Below are positions 16,759-24,937 of a stretch of DNA of 41,751 bases, in pieces; position 1 is the stretch's first letter, and each line of letters starts with the position of its first letter. The DNA comes from a virus: positions 1 through 41,751 of IMG/VR virus record IMGVR_UViG_3300021961_005306; one strand, 5' to 3'. The position numbers and the translations under genes were made by a program. Under the pieces are notes generated by a model. That model saw only the letters and a program-made list of their open reading frames with translations. It was not told where the DNA came from and did not search any database.

Positions 16759-17910
16759 ATGGTCAATTTAGAACTTCTAGAAAGATTGGTAAATAGTGGA
16801 CAATTCCCATCCTTGGTATGTAAGGATGATATTGCCAACGTCCAGAAGATTGTAGATGCGAATCCAGCATTCTTTGAAAAACCTTGGACCCAAAAGGGAT
16901 CAAGGAGAAGAGATGAAGGTGTGTACTTTGAGATGAGTGAATCCGAAGAGAAACTATATTGTTTCACGAAAAAGATTCCAATCAACATTACACAGTATCA
17001 GGCTCATGATGGTACGATTTACGATAGTCCACTATTCAAATACATTGCTCCAGTTGTAGGTCTTAAGTTTAAATCATCGGATCCAACACATCCAGATGAA
17101 GTATTGAGTGTAAATGGAGACATTCCACTCTTTCCAACAACTATTGACATGATTTGCCAACTTGCTGCACAAGTTACTGGCAATCCAGATACCAATAAAT
17201 TACGAGATGTTTTAGATCTATTGGATTTTTCTGCTGATATTGAACTGAAGGAAATTCCAGAAGCAAATGCTCATTTAACAAACCAAACACTAGAGGATCC
17301 TCCAGCGAGACCATATTCTGCTGAGTCGTTAGATGAAACTGTTGCATGGGATCATGATGTGTCGAATATGATCTTAAACAATCACACTAGAACATTTAGA
17401 ATTAGTGTAAGTAAGCAACACGACTTCGGTCCTGAGAAACTAAGACAGGTTGTAGAGTATATGATGCCTACTGCTGCAACGAAGATTAGAAAAAACACAG
17501 AGTCAGTTCTTAATGTATTGGCATCAGAATCTTTTGTGGATGATACTCTGGTCAACAACATTGAAGTTGAATTTACATCGGAAGGTTTGTCACAACAGTT
17601 AACATTCCAGATAGGTTCATATAGATCAAAACTCTCGTCAATAGGTAGTTCTCCCCAGGATAACTACGCCAGATACAGCCAAAAATGTGCAGATCATAAC
17701 AATTCAATAGCTAATATATTAGAGAGATCTACTAGATATAATTGGTGTCCACCTCAGTGGAATGAAGAATTATCCCTTTGGGAAGAATCTAATCTCGCTG
17801 AAAATATCCACGGAGTTCTAACAATAACACCCACATCTACGGGTACAATTTGTAAGGAATCATACGGATACAGTGGACCCAAAAATGGACCTCAGCCTAC
17901 GAATAGTTAA
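16759..17910 (+). CDS. Hypothetical protein (383 aa)
   Basis: I chose the ATG just after the oxygenase stop (product MVNLELLERLVNSGQFPSLV) rather than an earlier in-frame ATG buried in the oxygenase gene. The N-terminal 170 residues look globular. The middle is a charged, Pro-rich segment (EDPPARPYSAESLDETVAWD) and the C-terminal part ends in low-complexity Thr/Gly/Pro sequence. No family was recognised. The size and the neighbouring oxygenase and fibre genes would suit a virion or virion-associated protein, but that is inference. Confidence 0.6.
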   Translation: MVNLELLERLVNSGQFPSLVCKDDIANVQKIVDANPAFFEKPWTQKGSRRRDEGVYFEMSESEEKLYCFTKKIPINITQYQAHDGTIYDSPLFKYIAPVVGLKFKSSDPTHPDEVLSVNGDIPLFPTTIDMICQLAAQVTGNPDTNKLRDVLDLLDFSADIELKEIPEANAHLTNQTLEDPPARPYSAESLDETVAWDHDVSNMILNNHTRTFRISVSKQHDFGPEKLRQVVEYMMPTAATKIRKNTESVLNVLASESFVDDTLVNNIEVEFTSEGLSQQLTFQIGSYRSKLSSIGSSPQDNYARYSQKCADHNNSIANILERSTRYNWCPPQWNEELSLWEESNLAENIHGVLTITPTSTGTICKESYGYSGPKNGPQPTNS

Positions 17911-18414
17911 ATGCAGAACATAAACACTGTGGTGTTAAGTTTGACCGTAGCAGTTATAGATTATCTCTATATGAATAGAGATATACAACGTTTTTGGGTG
18001 CTTGAGGAGATTGCTCGGGCACCCTATTTTTCTTTTTTGAGTGTCTTACATTTAAGAGAATCTTTAGGTTTACGTGGACCAAACCACATATACTTAATGA
18101 AGGAACATTTCGAGCAGACATTAAATGAAACGGAACACCTGGAATATATGGAGTTTCTTGGCGGCAATGCTTATTGGGGTGATCGTTTTTTCGCCAAACA
18201 CTTGGTTATGGTCTATTATTGGATTATGGTCTTTTATTATCTTATTGATCCTAAGTCGGCATATGATTTAAACGCAAAAGTCGAACTGCACGCCACCGAG
18301 ACATATTTAAATTACCTATCCGATCATCCAGATGATGAGAAAATCGCAACAATAGCGTGCGATGAGATGAATCACTATGTAGAATTACTACGTGCTATGG
18401 AGAAAATCTCATGA
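17911..18414 (+). CDS. Plastoquinol terminal oxidase (PTOX)
   Basis: The 167-residue di-iron oxidase belongs to the alternative oxidase/PTOX family, which passes electrons from plastoquinol to oxygen at the thylakoid membrane. Ligand motifs are in order: FWVLEEIARAPYFSFLSVLHL (E32 or E33), LNETEHLEYM (E73 or E75, H76), KVELHATETY (E125, H127) and CDEMNHYVEL (E152, H155). A hydrophobic helix (FAKHLVMVYYWIMVFYYLI) fits membrane binding. It is shorter than plastid PTOX, as I recall cyanophage copies to be. The role usually proposed is to relieve over-reduction of the electron chain during infection. The ATG abuts the previous stop, and the end overlaps a zinc-ribbon gene by 4 bases. Confidence 0.92.
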   Translation: MQNINTVVLSLTVAVIDYLYMNRDIQRFWVLEEIARAPYFSFLSVLHLRESLGLRGPNHIYLMKEHFEQTLNETEHLEYMEFLGGNAYWGDRFFAKHLVMVYYWIMVFYYLIDPKSAYDLNAKVELHATETYLNYLSDHPDDEKIATIACDEMNHYVELLRAMEKIS

Positions 18415-18581
18415 TTTACCCACTAACACTTAGAGACTGCCCTCATTGCCATAAGAGTTTGGTTGACGCTGAAATCAGTGAACCAATCAAACAATTCTGT
18501 GAAACTGGTGCATTCCATTCCAAATTACTATTTGGTGATGATGGGTGGGTTTGTCCACATTGCAATGGAGTGGTAGAATAG
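18411..18581 (+). CDS. Small zinc-ribbon protein (56 aa)
   Basis: The ATG overlaps the PTOX stop. Two CPHC knuckles (residues 10-13 and 48-51) flank a short loop, so the protein can bind one zinc ion. There are no other motifs. It is probably translated together with PTOX. The role is unknown. Confidence 0.65.
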   Translation: MIYPLTLRDCPHCHKSLVDAEISEPIKQFCETGAFHSKLLFGDDGWVCPHCNGVVE

Positions 18582-18582
18582 A

Positions 18583-18789
18583 GTGAACGCAGAACATCAG
18601 TGCTGGAACTTTGTAATGTCGTCATTGGCAAGAATATATGGAGTTAATAAAACAAACAGTGAAGAAAACTTTCATGCATTCGCATTAGAATGGTGTGACG
18701 AACATGACTATAAATGTGATATCCATCTCGATGATTTGAATAAGGTTGATCGGTATTTCAAAAACAAGTATGAATCTTGGGAGAAGTAA
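18583..18789 (+). CDS. Small acidic hypothetical protein (68 aa, GTG start)
   Basis: The start is GTG 1 base after the upstream stop; an internal ATG at codon 12 is possible. The product is mainly helical and acidic (NSEENFHAFALEWCDEHDYKC; IHLDDLNKVDRYFKNKYESW). It ends directly before gnd, so it is part of the PTOX-gnd operon. No family was recognised. Confidence 0.55.
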   Translation: MNAEHQCWNFVMSSLARIYGVNKTNSEENFHAFALEWCDEHDYKCDIHLDDLNKVDRYFKNKYESWEK

Positions 18790-19830
18790 ATGAAAGTAGG
18801 ACTAATTGGACTCGGAAGAATGGGCGAAGGAATGTCTCGCCGTATGAGAACGAGAGGAGGAATTGAAGTCTGGGGTTATCGGAGGAATTATGCTAAAGCA
18901 CAAGAAGCATACGAAAGTGGGTATGTGGATGGCGTTACAACTAGTATTGAAGGCCTTGTTAAAGTAGTCAAACAAAAGAAAAATGGTGGAATACAACCTG
19001 GTATTTTCCAAATGGTTGTTCCTGCAGAAAACGTAGAGGAGACGATTAATGAGTTACTACGATATTGTGATAAAGGAGATATTATTATTGATCATGGCAA
19101 TAGCAATTTTAAAGACAGTCGGAAAAGAGCAGAGCGGTTGGCAAAACTTGGTGTCCAATATATTGATTGCGGCACTAGCGGCGGTGTTTATGGTATGGAT
19201 CGTGGATACTGTCTTATGGTTGGTGGCGGAAATACTGCGGTCACCACTTGTCAAAGCATTTTTGATGCCCTCGCCCCAGGAATTGATGCTGCCCCCAGGA
19301 CTCAACCTAACTCATGGGTAAGTCAAGCAGAGAAGGGTTGGTTACATTGTGGTGGACCTGGAGCAGGACATTTTGTAAAAATGGTACATAACGGGATCGA
19401 ATATGGAATCATGCAATCGTATGCTGAGGGGTTTAATATCTTGCATTCTGGCAATCTTGGTTCCCTATATGTCAGAGGAGGAGATGCTGAGGTGGCTCCG
19501 ATGTCAGACCCAGAGAGTTATTGTTACGATATTGACGTTGCTCAAGTGGCTGAGTTATGGCGTCGCGGTAGCGTGGTTGGCAGCTGGTTATTGGATCTTA
19601 CTGCTGATGTGTTACGGAGCGATAGTAAGCTTGAACGATTCGCTGGAGGGGTATCCGATAGCGGTGAGGGTCGTTGGACTGTTTCTGCCGCTGTGGATTT
19701 GGGTGTACCCGCTCCTGTCATTTCCACTGCGCTTTATGAAAGATTTAATTCACGCGGTCTGGGTTCTTTCGCGTCCAAAATTTTAAACGGTATGCGGTAT
19801 ATGTTTGGTGGGCATCATACCAGAGGTTAA
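18790..19830 (+). CDS. gnd: 6-phosphogluconate dehydrogenase, short form
   Basis: The 346-residue enzyme oxidatively decarboxylates 6-phosphogluconate to ribulose-5-phosphate, yielding NADPH or NADH. Visible motifs are the Rossmann GLIGLGRMGEGMSRRM (residues 4-19), DHGNSNFKDS (101-110), DCGTSGGVYGMDRGYCLMVGG (126-146), and GPGAGHFVKMVHNGIEYG with the catalytic pair K197 and E204. The length fits the short Gnd type rather than the ~470-residue E. coli type. Cyanophage gnd is known as an auxiliary metabolic gene that pushes carbon through the oxidative pentose phosphate path, giving NADPH and ribose for nucleotide synthesis. It stands 15 codons' distance or less from PTOX-linked genes and is probably co-transcribed with them. 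Confidence 0.95.
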   Translation: MKVGLIGLGRMGEGMSRRMRTRGGIEVWGYRRNYAKAQEAYESGYVDGVTTSIEGLVKVVKQKKNGGIQPGIFQMVVPAENVEETINELLRYCDKGDIIIDHGNSNFKDSRKRAERLAKLGVQYIDCGTSGGVYGMDRGYCLMVGGGNTAVTTCQSIFDALAPGIDAAPRTQPNSWVSQAEKGWLHCGGPGAGHFVKMVHNGIEYGIMQSYAEGFNILHSGNLGSLYVRGGDAEVAPMSDPESYCYDIDVAQVAELWRRGSVVGSWLLDLTADVLRSDSKLERFAGGVSDSGEGRWTVSAAVDLGVPAPVISTALYERFNSRGLGSFASKILNGMRYMFGGHHTRG

Positions 19831-19832
19831 TT

Positions 19833-20033
19833 ATGTGGGAGAAACACATGAATACCCTAAAAAAGAAAATGGAACTATTGCGTATTAAAGAAACAATCGA
19901 AAGTGCATTGTTTGAGTATTATTCCAATAAAGGAATGGATGTTCCTAATTGGCATATGGATAAAGATCCACAATGGTGGAAAGATTACCTCAGAGAATTA
20001 TCTGGGGATCATGAAGAAAACGATGATTGGTAA
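19833..20033 (+). CDS. Small helical hypothetical protein (66 aa)
   Basis: The product is charged and helical (KKKMELLRIKETIESALFEYY), followed by a Trp-rich acidic end (PNWHMDKDPQWWKDYLRELSG). A second ATG at 19848, with GGAG 8 bases upstream, could be the true start. It follows gnd by 2 bases. No family was recognised. Confidence 0.6.
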   Translation: MWEKHMNTLKKKMELLRIKETIESALFEYYSNKGMDVPNWHMDKDPQWWKDYLRELSGDHEENDDW

Positions 20034-20038
20034 CAACG

Positions 20039-20185
20039 ATGGAACATTTACTTGGTAGATTTCTTATGGTATTGGCAGTGCCATTTGTACTGTCTACAAT
20101 ATGGTTCGGATTCAAAAAAAATGGTGGATATTATGATACCGACCAATATGATGGGGATGGAACTGCTCATAAGGTATTAAAATGA
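20039..20185 (+). CDS. Small membrane protein (48 aa)
   Basis: It has one clear membrane helix near the N-terminus (LLGRFLMVLAVPFVLSTIWFGF) and then a polar Gly/Tyr/Asp tail. Its stop overlaps the ATG of the next membrane protein, so the two are coupled. The function is unknown. Confidence 0.6.
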   Translation: MEHLLGRFLMVLAVPFVLSTIWFGFKKNGGYYDTDQYDGDGTAHKVLK

Positions 20186-20340
20186 TGCATCAATTAGGAC
20201 ACTTTGCCAATTTGGCATTAAATAACCCCTTCATTCTGGGAATGATGGGGTTTTCTTTAGTATTTGTTCCTATCTTAGGAATGTGGGCAGTTCATGAATA
20301 TAATTGGCAACACTGGGAACCATTCAATAAAAAACATTAG
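20182..20340 (+). CDS. Small membrane protein (52 aa)
   Basis: It has a single membrane segment (NPFILGMMGFSLVFVPILGMWAV), a His-rich N-terminus and a Trp/His tail. It overlaps the preceding membrane gene by 4 bases and, tail to tail, the glycine-rich minus-strand gene by 4 bases. The function is unknown. Confidence 0.6.
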   Translation: MMHQLGHFANLALNNPFILGMMGFSLVFVPILGMWAVHEYNWQHWEPFNKKH

Positions 20341-21938
20341 GTATATCTATAACCACTGTGACTAGTGGTGAACTTGTCGCGGTTATTTCCACCGCCTCCT
20401 CCACCATTTCCGCCATTTCCTCTACGGTCGCCTCTCCAACCGCAACCGTGTTGTTCACCATTTCCATCATTTCCACGGCCTCCTTGGGCGCCACCCGCTC
20501 CTGGTTGACCCCAACTACCTCCGTTTCCTCCATTACCACCGTTGCCACCATTTCCGCCGCCTCTACTATTACCACCACGGCCACCTTGTCCACCTTGACC
20601 ACCGCCCCATCCTGCAGCGTGAGTATCTACCCAGGATGATCCATTCCAAGCATAACCTCTTCCCCATCCACCATTGCCTCCACGGCCACCTTCTCCACCA
20701 TTGCCACCATCATTACGGCAGTCTCTTGCTCTACCCCAACAGAAATATCCTGCACATTTAATTGTGCCAGAGTGGCCACCACCGCCACCATTACCACCAC
20801 GGCCACCTGCACCTCCGCCACCACCAGCACCTTTAATTCTGTTTCTCCAAACATCTTCTGGAATTAGAACTGGTGATGCTAAGTGAATACCCCAACCACC
20901 ATCATTGCCTCTGCCTCCATTAGCAAGTCCTGGTTGTCCTGGTTCACCCATAGCAAATCCACCACCTTGGGTAGTCATTTGAATGACACCTTGACCACTG
21001 TTGTTGAATCTCAAGGCGGGATTATCAATATTAACCGCACCTGCGGATCCACTAAGTCTAAATGCCTTAGGTAATGGTGCAGTCCATAATTGATCGCCAA
21101 AGACTTCCCATCTCATCTGAAGGTGAGCAAAGTTTCCACCACCTTCAGCAAAGACAGCACTTACAACGTTTCTAAACTGACTGAAACTAATTTGTCCGCC
21201 AGAAGGAACACCACTGTTTTGTGGAATATCAACAATTCTCTGACCTCTATAATACGATCTAATATTTCCACCACCACCAAAATTAGAATTTAATGTGCCA
21301 ATATTAATAGAACCAGATGAAAACAATCTATTATAGGTTAGGTTTACGAATCCACCAGAAAGAATATCTAGAGGGAACTCAGAAAGTGTTTTGATCTGAT
21401 CTTCAGCACCAATCGAAAGAGATGCTAATTCAGAATCATATGTCATTGGAACAAGTTGACCGTCTTGTTCTACATAAATTTTATTCTTGTCTCCATTATA
21501 TTTTGGAACCCAAGAGGATAACCACTTTACACAATCTCTACAGTCTCTAGTTGATGTTACTGCCTGTCCTTCATGTGGACATCTACATACAGCATTTACA
21601 TATAATGCACCAGAATTAGTAAACTTACTTGATATTAATTGATCTACTTCAGAATCAAGTTCATATGTAGAAAAGTCAATTAATTCTTCAGTTGTCTGTA
21701 GTATTACTGCTCTCTCACCATTCTCTCTAGTCTCATCATATTCTTCTTCTCTATACCAAGTAACAACAGGAAAATCACCAACAGTAGAAAGACTCTTATA
21801 TACAGATTCTACCAGAGCAGCATTATATACTACGGGAGCAAACTCATTAACGAATGTTCCCTCTCTAAATGATTTATCATATTCATTCTCAAGTCTAGTT
21901 TGTAACTCTATCCACTCTTGATTTGTGCTCTTTTCCAT
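20337..21938 (-). CDS. Glycine-rich adhesin-like tail fibre protein
   Basis: The 533-residue protein is the only gene read leftward. Residues 1-190 form an acidic globular domain with a Cys cluster (CRCPHEG...CRDCVKWL), and residues 190-330 are beta-rich. From about 330 the protein becomes extremely glycine rich (runs such as GGGGGAGGRGGNGGGGG, NGGNGGNGGNGG) with scattered Trp and Cys, and ends NRDKFTTSHSGYRYT. Gly-rich blocks like these form polyglycine-II bundles in gp38-type adhesins of T-even-like phages, where the loops between runs bind the receptor. An adhesin at a fibre tip is therefore the likely role. It has a late promoter shared head to head with the 22005 gene. Confidence 0.7.
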   Translation of the reverse strand: MEKSTNQEWIELQTRLENEYDKSFREGTFVNEFAPVVYNAALVESVYKSLSTVGDFPVVTWYREEEYDETRENGERAVILQTTEELIDFSTYELDSEVDQLISSKFTNSGALYVNAVCRCPHEGQAVTSTRDCRDCVKWLSSWVPKYNGDKNKIYVEQDGQLVPMTYDSELASLSIGAEDQIKTLSEFPLDILSGGFVNLTYNRLFSSGSINIGTLNSNFGGGGNIRSYYRGQRIVDIPQNSGVPSGGQISFSQFRNVVSAVFAEGGGNFAHLQMRWEVFGDQLWTAPLPKAFRLSGSAGAVNIDNPALRFNNSGQGVIQMTTQGGGFAMGEPGQPGLANGGRGNDGGWGIHLASPVLIPEDVWRNRIKGAGGGGGAGGRGGNGGGGGHSGTIKCAGYFCWGRARDCRNDGGNGGEGGRGGNGGWGRGYAWNGSSWVDTHAAGWGGGQGGQGGRGGNSRGGGNGGNGGNGGNGGSWGQPGAGGAQGGRGNDGNGEQHGCGWRGDRRGNGGNGGGGGGNNRDKFTTSHSGYRYT

Positions 21939-21963
21939 GCCATCTTGAGACTATATCCTGCCC

Positions 21964-21980
21964 TATTTATTGAATAAATA
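21964..21980. promoter_or_regulatory. Palindromic divergent late promoter
   Basis: TATTTATT-G-AATAAATA is a perfect 8+1+8 palindrome. Read right, AATAAATA ends 25 bases before the ATG at 22005; read left, the same octamer ends 26 bases before the adhesin ATG. One sequence can serve as late -10 element for both strands. Confidence 0.65.
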
Positions 21981-22004
21981 CTGAAGAGTCGTTATTACAA
22001 CATT

Positions 22005-22163
22005 ATGTCTGACCACGCTAAGTCACTTACGGAACGTAAGATTGCACTGGAAAAAGAACTTCTAGATATGCAGAAACTCTTTGAATCTAAGAAAGAAGAG
22101 TATCTTAAGATCTCAGGAGCATTAGAGATGCTAGAGATCTTAGATAAAGAGCAAGCTGATTGA
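22005..22163 (+). CDS. Small coiled-coil protein (52 aa)
   Basis: The product (MSDHAKSLTERKIALEKELL, then DMQKLFESKKEEYLKISGALEMLEIL) is a continuous charged helix with heptad-like spacing. It is transcribed from the palindromic promoter and followed by a hairpin. It may act as an oligomeric tail or scaffold component, but there is no direct evidence. Confidence 0.55.
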   Translation: MSDHAKSLTERKIALEKELLDMQKLFESKKEEYLKISGALEMLEILDKEQAD

Positions 22164-22194
22164 ACTCTGACAGAGTTATTCTACGAGAATGCTG

Positions 22195-22217
22195 TGGGTC
22201 GGTCAAGTGCCGACCCA
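22195..22217 (+). terminator. Hairpin, possible terminator
   Basis: TGGGTCGG, loop TCAAGTG, CCGACCCA form a perfect 8-pair stem followed by a weakly T-rich stretch. It ends the 22005 unit. Confidence 0.55.
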
Positions 22218-22242
22218 TTACTTTTGCTTATGGGAAAAGGGG

Positions 22243-22271
22243 TTGACAATACCTCCAGAACCTGACATACT
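22243..22271 (+). promoter_or_regulatory. Sigma70 promoter of the HNH gene
   Basis: TTGACA (22243-22248), 17 bases, CATACT (22266-22271). The leader to the ATG is about 60 bases long and contains the Shine-Dalgarno GAGGAG (22322-22327). Confidence 0.7.
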
Positions 22272-22335
22272 TACTCATGTCGGACGGGTTACGACCCACG
22301 AAGACACTAACACTACACTCCGAGGAGTTACTATT

Positions 22336-23808
22336 ATGGCTAAAGAAGTTCCCGCAAACGAACTCAAGACTCGCAAAGTAATGACGAAGCAGATCTGCTT
22401 TGAGTCTTTGAAAGAGTTCCACAATACTGTTATCAAGACTGGTCGTGATTGCACGGTCCAACGTGAATCAGTCTGGAGAAACATCCCTGGCAAACAGTCC
22501 AAGTACATGAGTGCTATTGCACAGGGTTATTCTGATACTTCTACTTTCCATCTCATCAACCTCTACAAATCTGTTGATGTTCTTGAACCTCTTGCTTTGT
22601 CTTCTGGTGTTCACCAAGACATGCAATTCGTTGACCACATGAAGTCTTTCCTTGATAAAGGTTTTGACTGGGTTCACATCGACGGTGGTAATCGTTCCGA
22701 TACTATCATTGACTGGTATGATGACAAAGTTGCACTACAACCTGGCAACTATATTGTAGAAATCAATGGTGAACTGGTTCGTTATACCCTGAACAAAGAA
22801 GATTATTATACCTATGAGAAGGTAGTTGCAGAGTTCCCTGCATTTGCAGAATACATTGACTCTCAGACTATCAACATGATTGAGTATGTTGGTCTCAATC
22901 GTGAGGAACGTGCAGATCTATTCCGTCGCTTGAATGACAACGAGAACCTCAACACTGAGGAACTTCGTAACTGCAGCACCTCTGATATTTGTACCTGGGT
23001 TCGTAACCTCAACTACAAGTATCGTGACCTGTTTGTCAACAGTAACGAGAAGAAGACGTTTGTTCTTGAGTCGAATGCGATTCGCTACAAGTTCTGTGCA
23101 TATCTTGCATCTCTGAACAACTACTATACTTACCAAGGTACTTGTGATCCTTTCTCACCGAAGAGTCTCGACGCAGACTACAACTCCAACTCTATTGCTG
23201 AGGTAACGTTCAAAGATTTCAAGAAGTTCTTTGAGTCTACTTTCGTTCCCTTTGTGAAACATGTTGGTGACTTCACTCAACTCGGTGGTGCAAGGAATCG
23301 TCTCATTGACCTATACTGTGCCATGGTAGACATCTACAAAGATGGTAGCGAACTGCGTCGTCTTGACAACAATAAACTGGATTACCAATCCTATCTCGAA
23401 ACCTATCTTGAGTTGATTGGTAAGTATTGGGGAGACGAGAAGACTATGTATGAGACTGGTCGTTCTGCTTGCAAGTTCAAGGATCTCTACGGTGCAAATA
23501 CCAACTACAAAATGAAGCATCGTCTTGATTTGATTCGCAATGAGTTCATCCCTCTCCTGAAGAAACGCGGTCTGATTGTCACCAAAGACAAAGTTCGTTT
23601 CTTCCCTCCCGAGTGGCGTCGTCAACTCTGGTCTAAGCAATCTGGTAAATGTGCTCTGACTGGTTCTATCATTCCCATCACAGATGTTGAGAATGGTGAT
23701 AAGGTCCACATCGACCATATTGTTCCCCACTCTAAAGGTGGACTGACTACCCTTGAGAACGCACAACTGGTTCTCGCAGAAGCAAACCTCGCAAAAAGTA
23801 ACTCGTGA
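22336..23808 (+). CDS. DUF262-HNH endonuclease-like protein
   Basis: The 490-residue protein starts at the ATG after GAGGAG; upstream in-frame codons lie in the promoter. The N-terminal part follows the DUF262 (GmrS/ParB-like) pattern: VQRESVWR (41-48), KQSKYMSAIAQGY, FHLINLY, and HIDGGNRSDTIIDWY (114-128), which matches the DGQQR motif of the nucleotide-binding site. The C-terminus is an HNH nuclease: GKCALTGSIIPI, then HIDHIVPHSKGGLTTLENAQLV. This order resembles GmrSD-type, modification-dependent nucleases joined in one chain. In a phage it could degrade host or competitor DNA, or be a domesticated defence gene. The QQ of DGQQR is changed to GN. A sigma70 promoter and its own unit suggest early expression. 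Confidence 0.8.
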   Translation: MAKEVPANELKTRKVMTKQICFESLKEFHNTVIKTGRDCTVQRESVWRNIPGKQSKYMSAIAQGYSDTSTFHLINLYKSVDVLEPLALSSGVHQDMQFVDHMKSFLDKGFDWVHIDGGNRSDTIIDWYDDKVALQPGNYIVEINGELVRYTLNKEDYYTYEKVVAEFPAFAEYIDSQTINMIEYVGLNREERADLFRRLNDNENLNTEELRNCSTSDICTWVRNLNYKYRDLFVNSNEKKTFVLESNAIRYKFCAYLASLNNYYTYQGTCDPFSPKSLDADYNSNSIAEVTFKDFKKFFESTFVPFVKHVGDFTQLGGARNRLIDLYCAMVDIYKDGSELRRLDNNKLDYQSYLETYLELIGKYWGDEKTMYETGRSACKFKDLYGANTNYKMKHRLDLIRNEFIPLLKKRGLIVTKDKVRFFPPEWRRQLWSKQSGKCALTGSIIPITDVENGDKVHIDHIVPHSKGGLTTLENAQLVLAEANLAKSNS

Positions 23809-24308
23809 GTGAGGTTCAGGTTGTAGATAACTTCCTTCCTCAGGAAGTATTCAACAAACTCCAGGAGTTCGCCATGGGAGGCGAACTCCCCTGGTTTTAT
23901 TCTGATACATCTGTTGAGGAGAACGATGGTTGTCCACAGTATTCCCACACAGCGTATTTTCAGTGGAAACCAGTATCTTTTGCTTGGGACCATGTGTTTC
24001 CAACCATTATGCAAATCAACCCAATTGGTTTGTTTAGAGTAAAGTTTAATTCAACCTCAAGAACTGATAAAATTGTTGAAAAACCATTACACTACGACAT
24101 AACCAACGATGATGCAAGTGAAACGCCAGGATATATGATTTGTATACTCTACATCAACGATAATGACGGGTATACTTATTTTGAATCTGGTGATAAAATA
24201 GAATCAGTTGCAAACAGGGCAGTATTCATTCCAGGAAATACCAAACACGCTGGAACATCTTGCACTAATGCAAACAGACGAGTTGTATTAAACATTAATT
24301 TTGCGTAA
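23805..24308 (+). CDS. 2OG-Fe(II) oxygenase (GTG start)
   Basis: The 167-residue protein starts at a GTG overlapping the HNH stop. It has a P4H-like opening (VQVVDNFLPQEVFNKLQEF), KPLHYDI (H96-x-D98), YMICILYINDNDGYTYFESG, FIPGNTKHAGTS (H148) and NRRVVLNINF (R158/R159). All ligands are conserved. It is the first of four oxygenase genes with short or overlapping junctions. Confidence 0.85.
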   Translation: MSEVQVVDNFLPQEVFNKLQEFAMGGELPWFYSDTSVEENDGCPQYSHTAYFQWKPVSFAWDHVFPTIMQINPIGLFRVKFNSTSRTDKIVEKPLHYDITNDDASETPGYMICILYINDNDGYTYFESGDKIESVANRAVFIPGNTKHAGTSCTNANRRVVLNINFA

Positions 24309-24937
24309 TGGATTTATTTCCTACATTTGTTGAGGCATATGATCTCACTTCCTTTACTGAGGAGGTGAGATCTTTTCATGATGTTGTCATGAATGCCATA
24401 GAAGAGAACAAGAACAGTCAACATAGTCTTGCAGTTAATGGTAGAAGTAGTCACGGTGGATATGATCCACTTGCTGATCCAAAGTCTAGACCATTGTTAG
24501 AGATCTTCCAGTCATGTGTTGAGGATTACTCTGCAAAGGTTATGTCATGGCCTACTGTAATCACTGCTGGTTGGTATAATGTATTGCCTCCTGGTGGATT
24601 TACCAAAAGACATCGACATGAATGTAGTGTAGTTAGTGGTGCCTTCTACATTAAACTACCAGAGAATAGTGGTAATCTTTATTTTGTATCTCCAACGCAA
24701 CAATATAGAATGTCTGAGATGCACCTAGAACCAAACTGGTATCAACAGTATGAAGCAGAACTACATCTTCAAGAGAATTGGTTATATATTTTTCCTAGTT
24801 GGTTGGAACATGGCAGTAGACCAAACGAGAGTGATGAAGACAGGGTGACAGTTAGTTTTAACACATATTTAAATAATGATTCTGAGTCTGAAAGATTTCA
24901 GGATTATATGAAGAGAATTGGTTATGCAAATCCATGA
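24308..24937 (+). CDS. 2OG-Fe(II) oxygenase (TIGR02466-like)
   Basis: The 209-residue protein contains TKRHRHECSVVSGAFYIK (H102-x-H104), LYFVSP, WLYIFPSWLEHGSRP (H168) and EDRVTVSFNTYL (R179). This is the TIGR02466 pattern, with the 2-oxoglutarate Arg intact. It starts on the last base of the preceding stop and overlaps the next oxygenase by 14 bases. The substrate is unknown. Confidence 0.8.
   Translation: MDLFPTFVEAYDLTSFTEEVRSFHDVVMNAIEENKNSQHSLAVNGRSSHGGYDPLADPKSRPLLEIFQSCVEDYSAKVMSWPTVITAGWYNVLPPGGFTKRHRHECSVVSGAFYIKLPENSGNLYFVSPTQQYRMSEMHLEPNWYQQYEAELHLQENWLYIFPSWLEHGSRPNESDEDRVTVSFNTYLNNDSESERFQDYMKRIGYANP

Noticed and set aside
20380-20840. Repeated short motifs that could suggest a CRISPR array
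   Set aside because: The repeats are in-frame glycine codons with irregular spacing and no conserved spacer length.
20358-21293. Pro/Ser/Thr-rich + strand ORFs opposite the glycine-rich gene
   Set aside because: GGN codons read backwards as NCC produce such frames; the minus-strand gene has a coherent N-terminal domain and promoter.
22189-22335. Longer N-terminus for the HNH protein
   Set aside because: These 49 codons cover a hairpin and a sigma70 promoter; the ATG at 22336 has a good Shine-Dalgarno.
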